Part shown: piece after piece, positions 37,105 to 46,900 of the stretch
How positions within the stretch are numbered: the first letter of the stretch is position 1
Layout of the letters: each line of letters starts with the position of its first letter
Assembly: GCA_018262855.1 (NCBI GenBank)
Contig: JADFDO010000003.1
Coordinates: 169,356-233,355 of the forward strand
Reading direction: 5' to 3'
DNA from: Methanolinea sp.
Lineage (GTDB): Archaea; Halobacteriota; Methanomicrobia; Methanomicrobiales; Methanospirillaceae
Length of the DNA: 64,000 bases
The notes under the pieces: generated by a model
Seen by the model: only the letters and a program-made list of their open reading frames with translations
Databases searched by the model: none
What the model was told of the DNA's origin: nothing
Program-made: the position numbers and the translations under genes

Positions 37105-37548
37105 ATGATAGAATACTGGATCGTCGTCACCATCGGTGTAGTGGCAGTGGCATGCGTCGTGTGCGGCGCGTATCTGTACAGCGAGGAGAAAGCCCGGCAG
37201 CTCCTGCAGAACCGGGTGAAGCTCAGGGCATATGAAAACCTTCTCCAGGCAGTGATGGAGATGAACGTTGCAGGGGACGATCAGTATGCGCTCGTCCAGG
37301 CAAAGCGCCGGATGGCGACGACCTTACACCGCATCAATCTTGTCGCAGGCCCGAAGGTCCTCCTGCACGTCAACGAGCTTCTTGATTTCCTGAACGAGAC
37401 CAGCGAAGGAGACTACGACGTCCTCAAGGAGAAGAATATCCTCAATACCATCGTCCAGGCGGCCCGGCGGGAGCTTGATCCCGCGAGTGCCCGTGTACTC
37501 GAGGAGTCCCAGTTCAGGTACCGTTTCTATAATCCCCCAAGGACCTGA
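37105..37548 (+). CDS. Membrane-anchored coiled-coil protein of unknown function
   Basis: 147 residues. One N-terminal membrane helix (IVVTIGVVAVACVVCGAYLY) is followed by helical, charged sequence (EEKARQLLQNRVKLRAYENL, LVQAKRRMATTLHRINLVAG) consistent with a coiled coil in the cytoplasm. No family is recognised. GAGGGGG (37094-37100) lies four bases before ATG 37105, making this a stronger start than 37063. It follows the HD gene by 75 bp and is followed by two copies of the palindromic repeat. Confidence 0.72.
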   Translation: MIEYWIVVTIGVVAVACVVCGAYLYSEEKARQLLQNRVKLRAYENLLQAVMEMNVAGDDQYALVQAKRRMATTLHRINLVAGPKVLLHVNELLDFLNETSEGDYDVLKEKNILNTIVQAARRELDPASARVLEESQFRYRFYNPPRT

Positions 37549-37570
37549 GGGCGGGAATATCTTTTTTTAT

Positions 37571-37700
37571 ATGAAAATCGCATCCGCGATTTTCATTCGA
37601 TATGCATGTGTGACTCTGGGAATCATGTGATTTTTTATAAGAAAATCGCATCCGCGATTTTCATTTGTATGCGTGTGTGTCTTTGGGAATCATGTGGTTT
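37571..37700. repeat. Palindromic intergenic repeat, two tandem copies
   Basis: Two copies with a period of 68 bp. The first has a perfect palindrome ATGAAAATCGC (37571-37581), loop ATCC, GCGATTTTCAT (37586-37596); the second has GAAAATCGC (37641-37649), loop ATCC, GCGATTTTC (37654-37662). Each is followed by a conserved tail with TATGCNTGTGTG and TGGGAATCATGTGNTTTTTT. It lies between the convergently unrelated 37105 gene and the UbiD gene, both on the plus strand. The T-run at the end of each copy would let the unit work as a terminator. Confidence 0.9.
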
Positions 37701-37798
37701 TTTTCATCATCATTCCGGAAGGAAGCACAGTGAATGTACCTTTCGGGCTTGAAGATTTATCAGAGTGCAGCTCACATCTTACCGCATAGCAGGGAGGC

Positions 37799-39043
37799 AT
37801 GACCAAGTTGCGTGAATTCATCGAGATGATGCGTGAGAGATCCGCGGTAATCGATGTGGAGGAAAGGCCTTGCGGAGAATTCGATGCACCGAAGATGGCC
37901 AGCACCACAAATTCGCTCCTTTTCTTCCATGATCTCCCCGGGGGCAGGGGCGTGATGAACGTCACTGCATCACGAAGCTCGCTCTCCCTGGCGCTCGGGA
38001 TCGACGAACGAGAGATGGGGAGAGAGATCTCCAGGGCAGCCTGCCAGGGCCGTATAATTGAAGAAGGAACCCTCGCCATGGAGAGCCCGGACCTCTCCCG
38101 TATCCCCGTCATGAAGTTCTTTCCGGGCGATGCGGGCAGGTACCTTACCGCAGGGATCGTCTTTTCACGGTTCAACGATGTCGAGAATGCCTCCATCCAC
38201 CGCATGCTTGTCCTGGACAGGGAACGCGTGGCAGCAAGGCTCGTCGAAGGGAGGCACACCTATACCCTTCACCGGGAAGCGCTTGCCGCGGGAAGCGAGC
38301 TCCCCGTTGCCGTCGCAATAGGTGTCCATCCCGCAGTGACCTTTGCCTGCTGCACGAGGGTGCCCAAAGGAGGGGAACTGCCGTTTGCCGCCGAGCTCCT
38401 CGGAGGGGAGATCAGGGTGCATGAATGCAGGAACGGGGTGCGTGTGCCGGATGCCGAGATTGTGCTCGAGGGGTATATCGGCAGTGAGACAGCACAGGAA
38501 GGGCCGTTCGTCGATATCACCGGGACATACGACAGCATCCGCACCCAGCCGGTGATCCGTTTCACAGGCATGCATACCAAGACCGATCCCATCTATCACA
38601 GTATCCTGCCCGGAGGCAACGAGCACAGGTTGCTGATGGGTGTGCCGTACGAGCCTGCGATCTTCAGGGCGGTCTCAGGCGTCACAGAGGCGAAAAACGT
38701 AATTCTCACCACGGGAGGGTGCGGGTATCTCCACGCGGTCATCCAGATCAGGAAGAGCACCCAGGGAGATGCCAAGAACGCAATCATGGCGGCATTTGCA
38801 GCCCATACCTCGCTCAAGCACGTGGTGGTGGTTGACGAGGATATCGACCCGGCAGACCCGGAGGATGTGGAATATGCCATTGCAACCCGGGTGCGTGGAG
38901 ACCAGGACATCATGGTGATCACCGGGGTTCGGGGGTCCTCGCTCGATCCCTGCCGCGTGGGCGACGGGACCAACGTGAAGGTTGGCGTTGATGCGACCAT
39001 GGTCCTTGGGCATGAGAGCGAGTTCCGCAGGGCTGTGTGGTAG
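37799..39043 (+). CDS. UbiD-family decarboxylase (probable anhydromevalonate phosphate decarboxylase)
   Basis: 414 residues. The fold and motifs are those of UbiD, a prenyl-FMN-dependent decarboxylase (SELPVAVAIGVHPAVTFACC, LEGYIGSETAQEGPFVDITG, IYHSILPGGNEHRLLMGVPY). In archaea that lack the classical mevalonate kinases, a UbiD homologue decarboxylates trans-anhydromevalonate 5-phosphate to isopentenyl phosphate. The next gene is the aconitase X dehydratase of the same route, eight bases away, which supports this role. ATG 37799 follows GGGAGGC. A UbiX gene to supply prenyl-FMN is not in the window. Confidence 0.87.
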   Translation: MTKLREFIEMMRERSAVIDVEERPCGEFDAPKMASTTNSLLFFHDLPGGRGVMNVTASRSSLSLALGIDEREMGREISRAACQGRIIEEGTLAMESPDLSRIPVMKFFPGDAGRYLTAGIVFSRFNDVENASIHRMLVLDRERVAARLVEGRHTYTLHREALAAGSELPVAVAIGVHPAVTFACCTRVPKGGELPFAAELLGGEIRVHECRNGVRVPDAEIVLEGYIGSETAQEGPFVDITGTYDSIRTQPVIRFTGMHTKTDPIYHSILPGGNEHRLLMGVPYEPAIFRAVSGVTEAKNVILTTGGCGYLHAVIQIRKSTQGDAKNAIMAAFAAHTSLKHVVVVDEDIDPADPEDVEYAIATRVRGDQDIMVITGVRGSSLDPCRVGDGTNVKVGVDATMVLGHESEFRRAVW

Positions 39044-39051
39044 GTCTGACA

Positions 39052-40233
39052 ATGATCCTGTCACCGGAAGATGAAGCCATCCTTGCGGGAGGGGAGGGAG
39101 AGACCCGGGCAAGGATGATGGAGATCCTATTCGCCCTCGGGAAGGTGTACGGTGCCGAACGCCTCATTCCAATCGCCAGCGCACAGGTAAGCGGAGCCTC
39201 CTACAAGACGATCGGCCGGTGGGGGCTGGACTGGATCCAGCACCTCGATGCGAAAGTCTCGGTTCCCACGGTTCTCAATCCCGTCGGAATGGATCGTTTG
39301 AAATGGCGTGACATGGGGATTTCCCCGGAGTTTGCCAAAAATCAGGAGGACGTTCTTGAGGCCTACCGGAAACTCGGGGTGATCATGGAGTGCACCTGTA
39401 CCCCGTATTATCTCTACATCACAAGGTATGGGGAACACCTTGCATGGTCAGAGTCTTCAGCGGTCGCGTATGCAAACTCTGTGATCGGCGCAAGAACCAA
39501 CAGGGAGGGAGGACCGGGCGCCCTTGCTGCAGCGATCATAGGAAAGACCCCAGAGTACGGGCTTCACCTGGTTAAAGCGCGGGTTCCCCAGGTCGTGATC
39601 AGGGTCGGGGGAGGAACCCGCATGCATGATCCCGCCCATTTCGGGGCTCTCGGGTACCGTGCGGGAACGCTGGTCGGGAACCGGATCCCGATATTCGAAG
39701 GTATCAGGCCGGGACGGGACCACCTGAAGGCTCTCGGGGCGGCGATGGCTGCTTCCGGAGCTGTCGCACTCTTCCACGTGAAAGATATCACCCCTGATTC
39801 CAGGATCTTTTCCTACAGCACCGAGGGACTTGAGGTAATTTCAGTGGAGTTCGATGAGATCGAAACCTGCATGAAGAAGGTGCCTGTCGATGCAGTGGCT
39901 CTCGGCTGCCCGCAATGTTCTCCTGAAGAACTGACCCGCATTGCGGAACTGCTCGAAGGGAAAGCAGTCCGGATCCCTGTTTTCATCTTTACTTCCCGGG
40001 ATGTCGCTGCACGACACCCGCGTGAAGTCGCCGCGATTGAGGCTTCCGGGGCGAGAGTGTACGCAGATACCTGCATGGTGGTCTCGCCCGCAATGGAGCG
40101 GATCGGGACGATCATGGTGAACTCGGGGAAGGCATTCGCATATGTCCCTGACATGTGCGGTGCGGGAGTCAGGCTGGGTACCACCGAGGAATGCATAGAC
40201 GTTGCGACACAGCAACGCGATGCAGTAGCCTGA
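39052..40233 (+). CDS. Aconitase X large subunit (phosphomevalonate dehydratase)
   Basis: 393 residues. ILSPEDEAILAGGEGETRAR is the family start and SAVAYANSVIGARTNREGGP the hallmark; cysteines in VIMECTCTPYYLYI, ALGCPQCSPEEL and YADTCMVVSP are well placed as [4Fe-4S] ligands. Archaeal members dehydrate 5-phosphomevalonate to trans-anhydromevalonate 5-phosphate together with a small swivelling subunit (DUF126), which I do not see here and must be elsewhere. ATG 39052 fits the family start; GTG 39037 would overlap the UbiD stop. Confidence 0.88.
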   Translation: MILSPEDEAILAGGEGETRARMMEILFALGKVYGAERLIPIASAQVSGASYKTIGRWGLDWIQHLDAKVSVPTVLNPVGMDRLKWRDMGISPEFAKNQEDVLEAYRKLGVIMECTCTPYYLYITRYGEHLAWSESSAVAYANSVIGARTNREGGPGALAAAIIGKTPEYGLHLVKARVPQVVIRVGGGTRMHDPAHFGALGYRAGTLVGNRIPIFEGIRPGRDHLKALGAAMAASGAVALFHVKDITPDSRIFSYSTEGLEVISVEFDEIETCMKKVPVDAVALGCPQCSPEELTRIAELLEGKAVRIPVFIFTSRDVAARHPREVAAIEASGARVYADTCMVVSPAMERIGTIMVNSGKAFAYVPDMCGAGVRLGTTEECIDVATQQRDAVA

Positions 40234-40395
40234 TCTCTCATCCGAAGCGCATACCCGACCCTTTGCGAGGCATCAAATTCCGTGGTGTGTCTCATACCTC
40301 ACATAGCCTGCACCATTGTTCAAATACGCCGCAAATCGCAGAATCCTGCCGATGCGGTGGTTTTATGAACGATTTTGTGCAATACCCTCCTGTCG

Positions 40396-41634
40396 ATGGC
40401 GTTTTCCGATCTTCATCTTCACTGGATGGACAAGTACAAGCTTCCTATCCTGATCCTCCTGGTGGCAATTTCAGTTGCACTCGAAGTGATCGTGCACCAC
40501 ATCATGGGTATAGTCGTCGTGTATTCCCACTTTTTCTACGTACCCGTAGTTCTCGGTGCGGTGTGGTACGGGAAGAGGGCGGCCGTAATCGGGCTTTTCC
40601 TTGCAGCAATCTACCTGGGTGATTTTTTCATTCTCAACGGTTTCGTCACGATTGATGTGATGGTGCGGTCGCTGATGTTTGTCGCCGTTGCGCTTCTCAT
40701 CGGCCTCGTTATGGATACCATCCGCCGGGAGCAGGAGAGGGCAATGACCCAGGTCGCCGATGCTGCGCTGAGTGAAGGGAGGCGCAGGGGCCTTTCCGGG
40801 AATATCGACGATTTGAAAGTGCGGCTGAGATCCTCGGGCAACGTGAAGAGGATGAGGGAAGAAGGGGATGTCAGGGGACTGATCATGGCGCTCCGTCACA
40901 GGGATGCCGCGATCCAGTATGAAGCGGCAGAAGCCCTTGGAGTATTACGCGAACCTGCCTCGGTGCCAGCGCTCATCTCTGCACTGACCGGAGACCGTTA
41001 CTCCGGTGTGCGCTGGAAAGCGGCCGAGGCGCTTGCGAGGATTGGACCTCCCGCAGTCGAACCGCTCATCCAGGCACTTGGCCACCAGGATGATGATGCC
41101 AGGTGGAAGGCTGCGATTGCACTTGGCGAAATTGGTGACCCGAGGGCAATTGCCCCCCTCCTGGCACTCCTGGAGGATGAGGACCGTTTCGTGCAGAGCC
41201 GGGCTGCATACGCCTTGGGCCAGTTCGGGACCCTATCCCTCCCGGCGCTCATTGCCGCGATGGAGAACCAGAGCCCGCACGTCAGGAGAGGGGCAGCCCT
41301 GGCCCTTGGAAGGATTGGAGATCCCGGTGCGATCCCCCCGCTCCTCTCGGCGATGTGCGACCGTGACGAATCGGTGCGGGCTGCAGCACTCCAGGCACTG
41401 CCAGGGCTCGGCGAGGAGGTGTATTCACGTGTCATCGCTCACCTCAGGGATTCAGCGCCTGAAGCCAGGGCATGTGCCCTTCAGGCAATTCGTGAGGTTT
41501 CGGGCATTGAAATCCTTACAGGTCTTCGCGCTCATGCGGGGGAGGCTGACCGGGAGACAAGGGAGGTGATTGACGCTCTCACTTCGGCAGAAGAGAGGGA
41601 GCGCGAAAACCCTGGTCAGGCAGGGGAGTCATGA
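40396..41634 (+). CDS. Membrane protein with C-terminal HEAT repeats
   Basis: 412 residues. Three to four N-terminal membrane helices (LPILILLVAISVALEVIV, VVYSHFFYVPVVLGAVWYG, AVIGLFLAAIYLGDFFIL, MFVAVALLIGLVMDTIR) resemble the membrane-sensor part of some histidine kinases. A short linker leads to about nine HEAT/PBS-lyase repeats (VPALISALTGDRYSGVRWK and following), which face the cytoplasm. It is the first gene in a run with DUF432, MscS and another HEAT protein. TTG 40375 and ATG 40426 are other in-frame starts; ATG 40396 is chosen because a TATA-like TTTTATG sits near 40361. Confidence 0.85.
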   Translation: MAFSDLHLHWMDKYKLPILILLVAISVALEVIVHHIMGIVVVYSHFFYVPVVLGAVWYGKRAAVIGLFLAAIYLGDFFILNGFVTIDVMVRSLMFVAVALLIGLVMDTIRREQERAMTQVADAALSEGRRRGLSGNIDDLKVRLRSSGNVKRMREEGDVRGLIMALRHRDAAIQYEAAEALGVLREPASVPALISALTGDRYSGVRWKAAEALARIGPPAVEPLIQALGHQDDDARWKAAIALGEIGDPRAIAPLLALLEDEDRFVQSRAAYALGQFGTLSLPALIAAMENQSPHVRRGAALALGRIGDPGAIPPLLSAMCDRDESVRAAALQALPGLGEEVYSRVIAHLRDSAPEARACALQAIREVSGIEILTGLRAHAGEADRETREVIDALTSAEERERENPGQAGES

Positions 41635-41758
41635 TGTGATCTCCACGTCCTCTTCACCGCCGGAATTCCCCCAGAGCGATTTTTGGTCCCGGCAGTATGG
41701 TTCCTGGATCTTCCCCCCCCGGACCAATTATTATGTGATGTGAGTCCCATTTCTGTCT

Positions 41759-42469
41759 GTGTTCGGTGTACACCATATCCCCTTCCGGGTAGATACGAAC
41801 GATATATCCGTCCAGGTGATTCCCGGGGATGCATTCTCCACCTATACGAGGACCTCTCCTGGAGAGAAGGTTACCAAACAGCTGGGGTACCGGGAAGGGA
41901 AGGTGATCATCAATCCCGTGGAACCGGTCAACCTGCCAAAAGAGGTTACGGGGATGCTCGAATTCCACTTCCTCCCTGTTACCCTGAGCCCGGGCTCCAC
42001 TATTACCCTTTACCTGAAGTTCCCGGTCGAGATCGGGGTATTTGTCGGGGATGACGAAAACTATACCCTTATCGATGTCTTTTCGCGTGCACCTGCCAAG
42101 TACTCGCTCTATGGTACTCCGGAAAAGGGTTTCATCACGCGGCACGTGGAGAGCGAGGTGTATGACTCGGCGCCCTCGTCAAATCCTCTTGAAGAGGGTG
42201 TGATGACCCTCTCAATAAAAAATTCCAGCAGGGACTGGATCGAGGTCTCCCGGGCAGTCTTCGATGTGTCAATGATGAGGCTCTTTTATGGAAACACCGC
42301 AGTCATGATGGGGGAGATGGAGATCATCTCACGCCTTATTGCCATAACGAGGATCTCCGGCACCCCGCCCGGTGACGGGATGAGCACCGCGCTCCGGGTC
42401 TATCCCACCAGGAAGAGCCTGATCCCCGAGAAGCTCTTTTTCATGATGGAATATGGTGTGGGTGACTGA
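41759..42469 (+). CDS. DUF432 protein
   Basis: 236 residues, no membrane helix. The opening HHIPFRVDTNDISVQVIPGD and the later GMLEFHFLPVTLSPGSTITL and MTLSIKNSSRDWIEVSRAVF match DUF432, an archaeal protein of unknown function that is often encoded beside MscS-type channels, as here. GTG 41759 is the only sensible start; AATTATTATGTG about 30 bp upstream may be the TATA box, implying a leaderless mRNA. The 3' end overlaps the MscS gene. Confidence 0.83.
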   Translation: MFGVHHIPFRVDTNDISVQVIPGDAFSTYTRTSPGEKVTKQLGYREGKVIINPVEPVNLPKEVTGMLEFHFLPVTLSPGSTITLYLKFPVEIGVFVGDDENYTLIDVFSRAPAKYSLYGTPEKGFITRHVESEVYDSAPSSNPLEEGVMTLSIKNSSRDWIEVSRAVFDVSMMRLFYGNTAVMMGEMEIISRLIAITRISGTPPGDGMSTALRVYPTRKSLIPEKLFFMMEYGVGD

Positions 42470-43316
42470 CGTGGCGTTCGAGTACCTCAATTCTGCGATC
42501 ATCGGGACCGTCACCGTGCTTGACCTGGTCATCTTTGGCATATCGGTCCTGGTCACCGTTGCGATCGCGAAAGTCATCGGATTCTATTTCAAGAAATCGT
42601 TCTCCGACAGGGTGGAACAGGGCGAGCTCGAGTTCCTGATCAAGGTCATCCAGGGCTTAATCATCGTGATCGGGATCTACCTGGCACTCCCGAGTTTTGA
42701 CATCAACCTTGCCGATATGCTGGTGGTAGGGGGAACCATCGGGCTCGTGGTTGCCTTTGCCAGTCAGAAGATCGTCTCGAACTTCGGCTCGGGGCTCTTT
42801 CTGATCATCGAACGGCCGATAAAACCCGGCGACAGCATCAATATCGGGTCGGTCTCAGGGACCGTCGAGGAGATACGGATCCTTTCCACCATCATTAAAA
42901 CGTACGAAGGGATCTATGTGCGTATTCCGAACGAGAAAGTCTTCACTTCGGATATCACCAATTATGTCGCGAATGTTGCCCGCAGGTTCGAGTATTCGAT
43001 CGGGATCAGTTACCAGTCGGATGCCGAACGGGCGATCCGGATTGTCAGGGGGCTCCTGGAAAAGGAACCCTTTGTGCTCAGGCATCCCGCCCCGAGCGTT
43101 TTTGTAGATACACTCGGGGATTCGAGCGTCAACCTCCGCGTCTTCATCTGGGCGCCATCAAGGGTATGGTGGTCGGTGAGAACCGAGATGCTCTGGACGA
43201 TCAAGAAAGCCCTGGAAGATGCAGGGATAGAGATCCCGTTCCCGCAGCGCGTGGTGACGTTCTCACAGCCAACCGGTGGTGCCGTCCCGGGAAGCCGCGG
43301 GCAGGAGCATGATTGA
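42453..43316 (+). CDS. MscS-family mechanosensitive ion channel
   Basis: 287 residues. Two N-terminal helices (VTVLDLVIFGISVLVTVAIA, IVIGIYLALPSFDINLADML region) lead to the conserved pore helix and beta domain: GGTIGLVVAFASQKIVSNFG, LIIERPIKPGDSINIGSVSG, VRIPNEKVFTSDITNYVAN. MscS channels open under membrane tension and release solutes. The gene overlaps DUF432 by 17 bp; GTG 42471, preceded by GGGTGA, is a plausible shorter start. It is followed directly by a HEAT-repeat gene. Confidence 0.9.
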   Translation: MVWVTDVAFEYLNSAIIGTVTVLDLVIFGISVLVTVAIAKVIGFYFKKSFSDRVEQGELEFLIKVIQGLIIVIGIYLALPSFDINLADMLVVGGTIGLVVAFASQKIVSNFGSGLFLIIERPIKPGDSINIGSVSGTVEEIRILSTIIKTYEGIYVRIPNEKVFTSDITNYVANVARRFEYSIGISYQSDAERAIRIVRGLLEKEPFVLRHPAPSVFVDTLGDSSVNLRVFIWAPSRVWWSVRTEMLWTIKKALEDAGIEIPFPQRVVTFSQPTGGAVPGSRGQEHD

Positions 43317-43317
43317 T

Positions 43318-43836
43318 ATGAACGAATCCGAACTTTCAGCCCTGAAACAGACCCTGATTGGCGGCGACCTTGAAAGCCGGAGGTCTGCAGTCCGCAGGTT
43401 CGCAGAGATCGGGGAACCTGCCATCCCTTTCCTGGTATCCCTTCTCCAGGAGCAGGTTGGGAACGAGGTCCGGTGGTATGCCGCAGTCGCCCTCGTAAAA
43501 ATCGGTTTCGGGAGCATCTCGCCCCTCATCGATGCAATCGCCAGAAATCCGGATTCCGATTTCCGCAGGTATGCTTCCGCAGCGCTTGGACACCTCGGTG
43601 AGCCGGCCGTAGTTCCCATCCTTTCAGCAATGAAAGGCGCCGATCCCACGACCCGGGGATTTTTCTCCCATGCACTCTGCAGGATCGGCGAGCCGGCGAT
43701 CCCCGCAATTAAAGCGCAGCTTGACTCCACCGATCCCATCATGAAGGAGTGTGCGACGCTCACCTTATGGCAGATGGGCCAGGCCGGGATCGAGTCTCTC
43801 CTCTCCGAGATTGACGATGAGACGCGGGATTCATAG
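43318..43836 (+). CDS. Small HEAT-repeat protein
   Basis: 172 residues of about five HEAT/PBS-lyase repeats (IPFLVSLLQEQVGNEVRWYA, ISPLIDAIARNPDSDFRRYA, VVPILSAMKGADPTTRGFFS). A GGAG (43304-43307) lies ten bases before ATG 43318; ATG 43309 and GTG 43276 in the same frame are less likely. It starts two bases after the MscS stop, so translation is probably coupled. Together with the membrane HEAT protein upstream this makes a HEAT-DUF432-MscS-HEAT run. Confidence 0.87.
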   Translation: MNESELSALKQTLIGGDLESRRSAVRRFAEIGEPAIPFLVSLLQEQVGNEVRWYAAVALVKIGFGSISPLIDAIARNPDSDFRRYASAALGHLGEPAVVPILSAMKGADPTTRGFFSHALCRIGEPAIPAIKAQLDSTDPIMKECATLTLWQMGQAGIESLLSEIDDETRDS

Positions 43837-43936
43837 GATTCCACATTTTCACCTGATTAGAAGGCTCTAAAAAGTGCGATCTTTTCAGGGGAATCCGGGG
43901 AGAAATCTAAAGTGATAAGTCCCTGCCGCAGCAAGT

Positions 43937-46900
43937 GTGATGGTGATGATGCACTGCTCCCCCGCCATGGAAGCGTATCTCGCCGATCTTCATGAAGGCC
44001 TTAAGAGAGCCATGGAGGTGGCCGAGAAAGCCAGGGCAGCAGGGATCGATCCCCGCACTTTCGTGGAGATACCGGTTGCGAGCGACCTTGCGGACCGTGT
44101 GGAAGCGCTGCTCGGAATAAGGGAACTTGCAGCAAGGATCAGGGAGATGGAGGGGCAGATGACCCGTGAGGAGGTCGCCCTCCATATCGGGGAAGATTTC
44201 GTTGAGCGCCGCTTCGGCGAAGAGAGCAGGGAGGAGATCCTCGACCATGCAATCCGCACTGCGATGGCGATTCTCACCGAGGGGGTCGTCGCCGCCCCCA
44301 CCGAAGGCATCGCCAAGGTCGGGATCGGGAGAAACGATGACGGGAGCGAGTATCTCAGGATATTCTATGCGGGACCTATCCGGAGCGCGGGAGGTACCGC
44401 GCAGGCTCTCTCGGTGCTCGTGGGCGATTTTGTGCGAAGGGCACTTGGTCTGAACCGCTATATCCCGCGCCAGGATGAGGTGGAACGTTACATCGAGGAG
44501 ATCCGGCAGTACAATTCCATCATGAACCTCCAGTATCTCCCTTCCGAACGCGAGATCCGGCTGATTGTCCAGAACTGTCCGGTCTGTATCGATGGAGAGG
44601 GCACTGAACAGGAGGAGGTCAGCGGGTACCGGAACCTGGAGCGGGTCGAGACAAATACTGTCCGGGGAGGCATGGCGCTCGTGCTTGCAGAAGGCCTCGC
44701 GCTCAAGGCCCCGAAGGTCTTAAAGAACGTCAGGGCCCTCTCGATGGATGGGTGGGACTGGCTCGAGGAGCTGATACGCGGGGCCCCGAAGAGCGGGGAT
44801 TCGGATGACACTGCCGGCATCAAGCCAAAGGACAAGTACCTGCGTGACCTTATCGGTGGGAGACCCGTCTTTTCATATCCCCTCCGAAAAGGCGGGTTCA
44901 GGCTGCGGTATGGCCGTTCAAGAAACACGGGGTTCGCAGCCGCCGGCCTCAACCCGGCAACAATGCACATCCTGGGCGACTTCCTTGCCGTGGGTACCCA
45001 GATGAAAATTGAGCGACCCGGGAAAGCTGCGGGTATTGTTCCTGTCGATACGATCGAGGGGCCGACAGTCCGGCTGAAGTGCGGAGACGTGCTCAGGATC
45101 GATGACGCCCAGGTGGCACAGGAACTCTCTCTAGAGGTGGAGCGAATCCTGGACGTGGGAGAGATCCTCATAGGGTACGGGGAATTCCTCGAGAACAATC
45201 ACATCCTGGTTCCCCCTTCCTATTGCCATGAGTGGTGGTGCCAGGAAGGCGGGACAACCCGTCCCGGGAGCGAGGAAGAGGCACTCTCACAGTGTTTCGA
45301 AGGCGCCCCGCTCCATCCTGATTATACGTGGTACTGGGATGACCTTACCTGCAATGAGATTGCAGCCCTTGCAGATATCGTGTCCAGGACAGGGGAGATC
45401 AGGCATGGCATCCTCGTGCTCCCGCCAGAACCAGACCTCAAACGGATGCTCGAGGAGATCCTCATCCCTCATCGGATCCGCGAAGGACTGATCTGCATCA
45501 GCGAGTACTATGCATTTCTCGCCTGCCTGGGCCTCGATCTGAAACTCCGGAAAAGGGCAGCCTGGGGGGATGCAGCAATGGAAGATCCGATTGCCCTCGT
45601 CCAGCACCTCTCAGGGTTTACCATCAGGTCACGGGGAGGAACCCGTATCGGCGGGCGGATGGGGCGCCCGGGGAAGTCCCGCCCACGGAAGATGAACCCG
45701 CCTCCCCATGCGCTCTTCCCGCTCGGCGAAGCAGGGGGAAGCCGGCGCTCCTTCCAGGAGGCCTCGAACCATGCGCCGCAGCCGAACATGGACGGAGGTG
45801 TGATCAGTATTGAGACAGGGAGGAGGAGATGTCCTGCATGTGGGAAAGAGACGTTCCGGAACCTCTGCGAGTGCGGATCACACACCGAGCCCGTCTTCAG
45901 CTGCCCGCGATGCAAGCGCGAAATTTCAGGCGCCGAGTGCCCGTCCTGTCACGTGTCTCCTGTCTGCTCCCAGGTCACCAGCCTGAACGTCAAACAGGAG
46001 TATGCAGCCGCGATGGAGCGGCTCGGGATCAGGGAACAGAGCCTCACGATGGTCAAGGGTGTCAGGGGGCTCATCTCGCGGGAGAGAACGATCGAGCCCA
46101 TGGAGAAAGGGATCCTAAGAGCTATGCGGGAACTCTTTGTCTTCAAGGATGGCACGATACGGTTCGATATGATCGACCTTCCCCTGACGCATATCAGGCC
46201 TGAAGAAGTCGGGGTCACCGCGGAACGGTTGCGGGAACTCGGGTATACCGAGGATATTGAGAAGAAGCCGCTCACATCCCCATCGCAGGTGGTGGAACTG
46301 AAGGCACAGGACATCCTGCTCTCCGATTCCTGCGCGGAATACATGGTCAGGGTGGCTCAGTTCCTTGACGAACTGCTCGAGAAGTGCTACGGACTTCCCC
46401 CCTTCTACAGGGTAAAGACCCGCGAAGACCTGCTCGGGCACCTTGCAATAGGTCTTGCACCCCACACGAGCGCCGGGGTGCTGGCGAGGATCGCAGGATT
46501 TTCGCGGGCGAATGTGGGATATGCCCACCCCTTCTTCCATGCAGCGAAGCGGAGGAACTGCTTCTATGGCGATACCGGTATAGAGACGTTCGACGGGCAC
46601 ACCTGGTGCACAAGATCGATCAGGCAGATTGTGACAGAAAATTTCGACCTCTCGAGGCCGGGAATCGACAGGCTCGGGACCTATTACTCGGATCCCCAGT
46701 CCACGCTCCTCGTAAGGACGGTGGACACACAAGGGAAAGCCCATCTCCGCCGCGTCACTTCGGTCTCGATCCACAGGGCGCCGAAGGCCCTGATCCGCTT
46801 TGAGACGAGGGGAGGCCGGGAGATCGTGGTGACGCCTGACCATGCAATGCTGGTCTGGGATCTCTGCTCGCTCCGGAAGATCCGGGCGGTTGAGGTGAAG

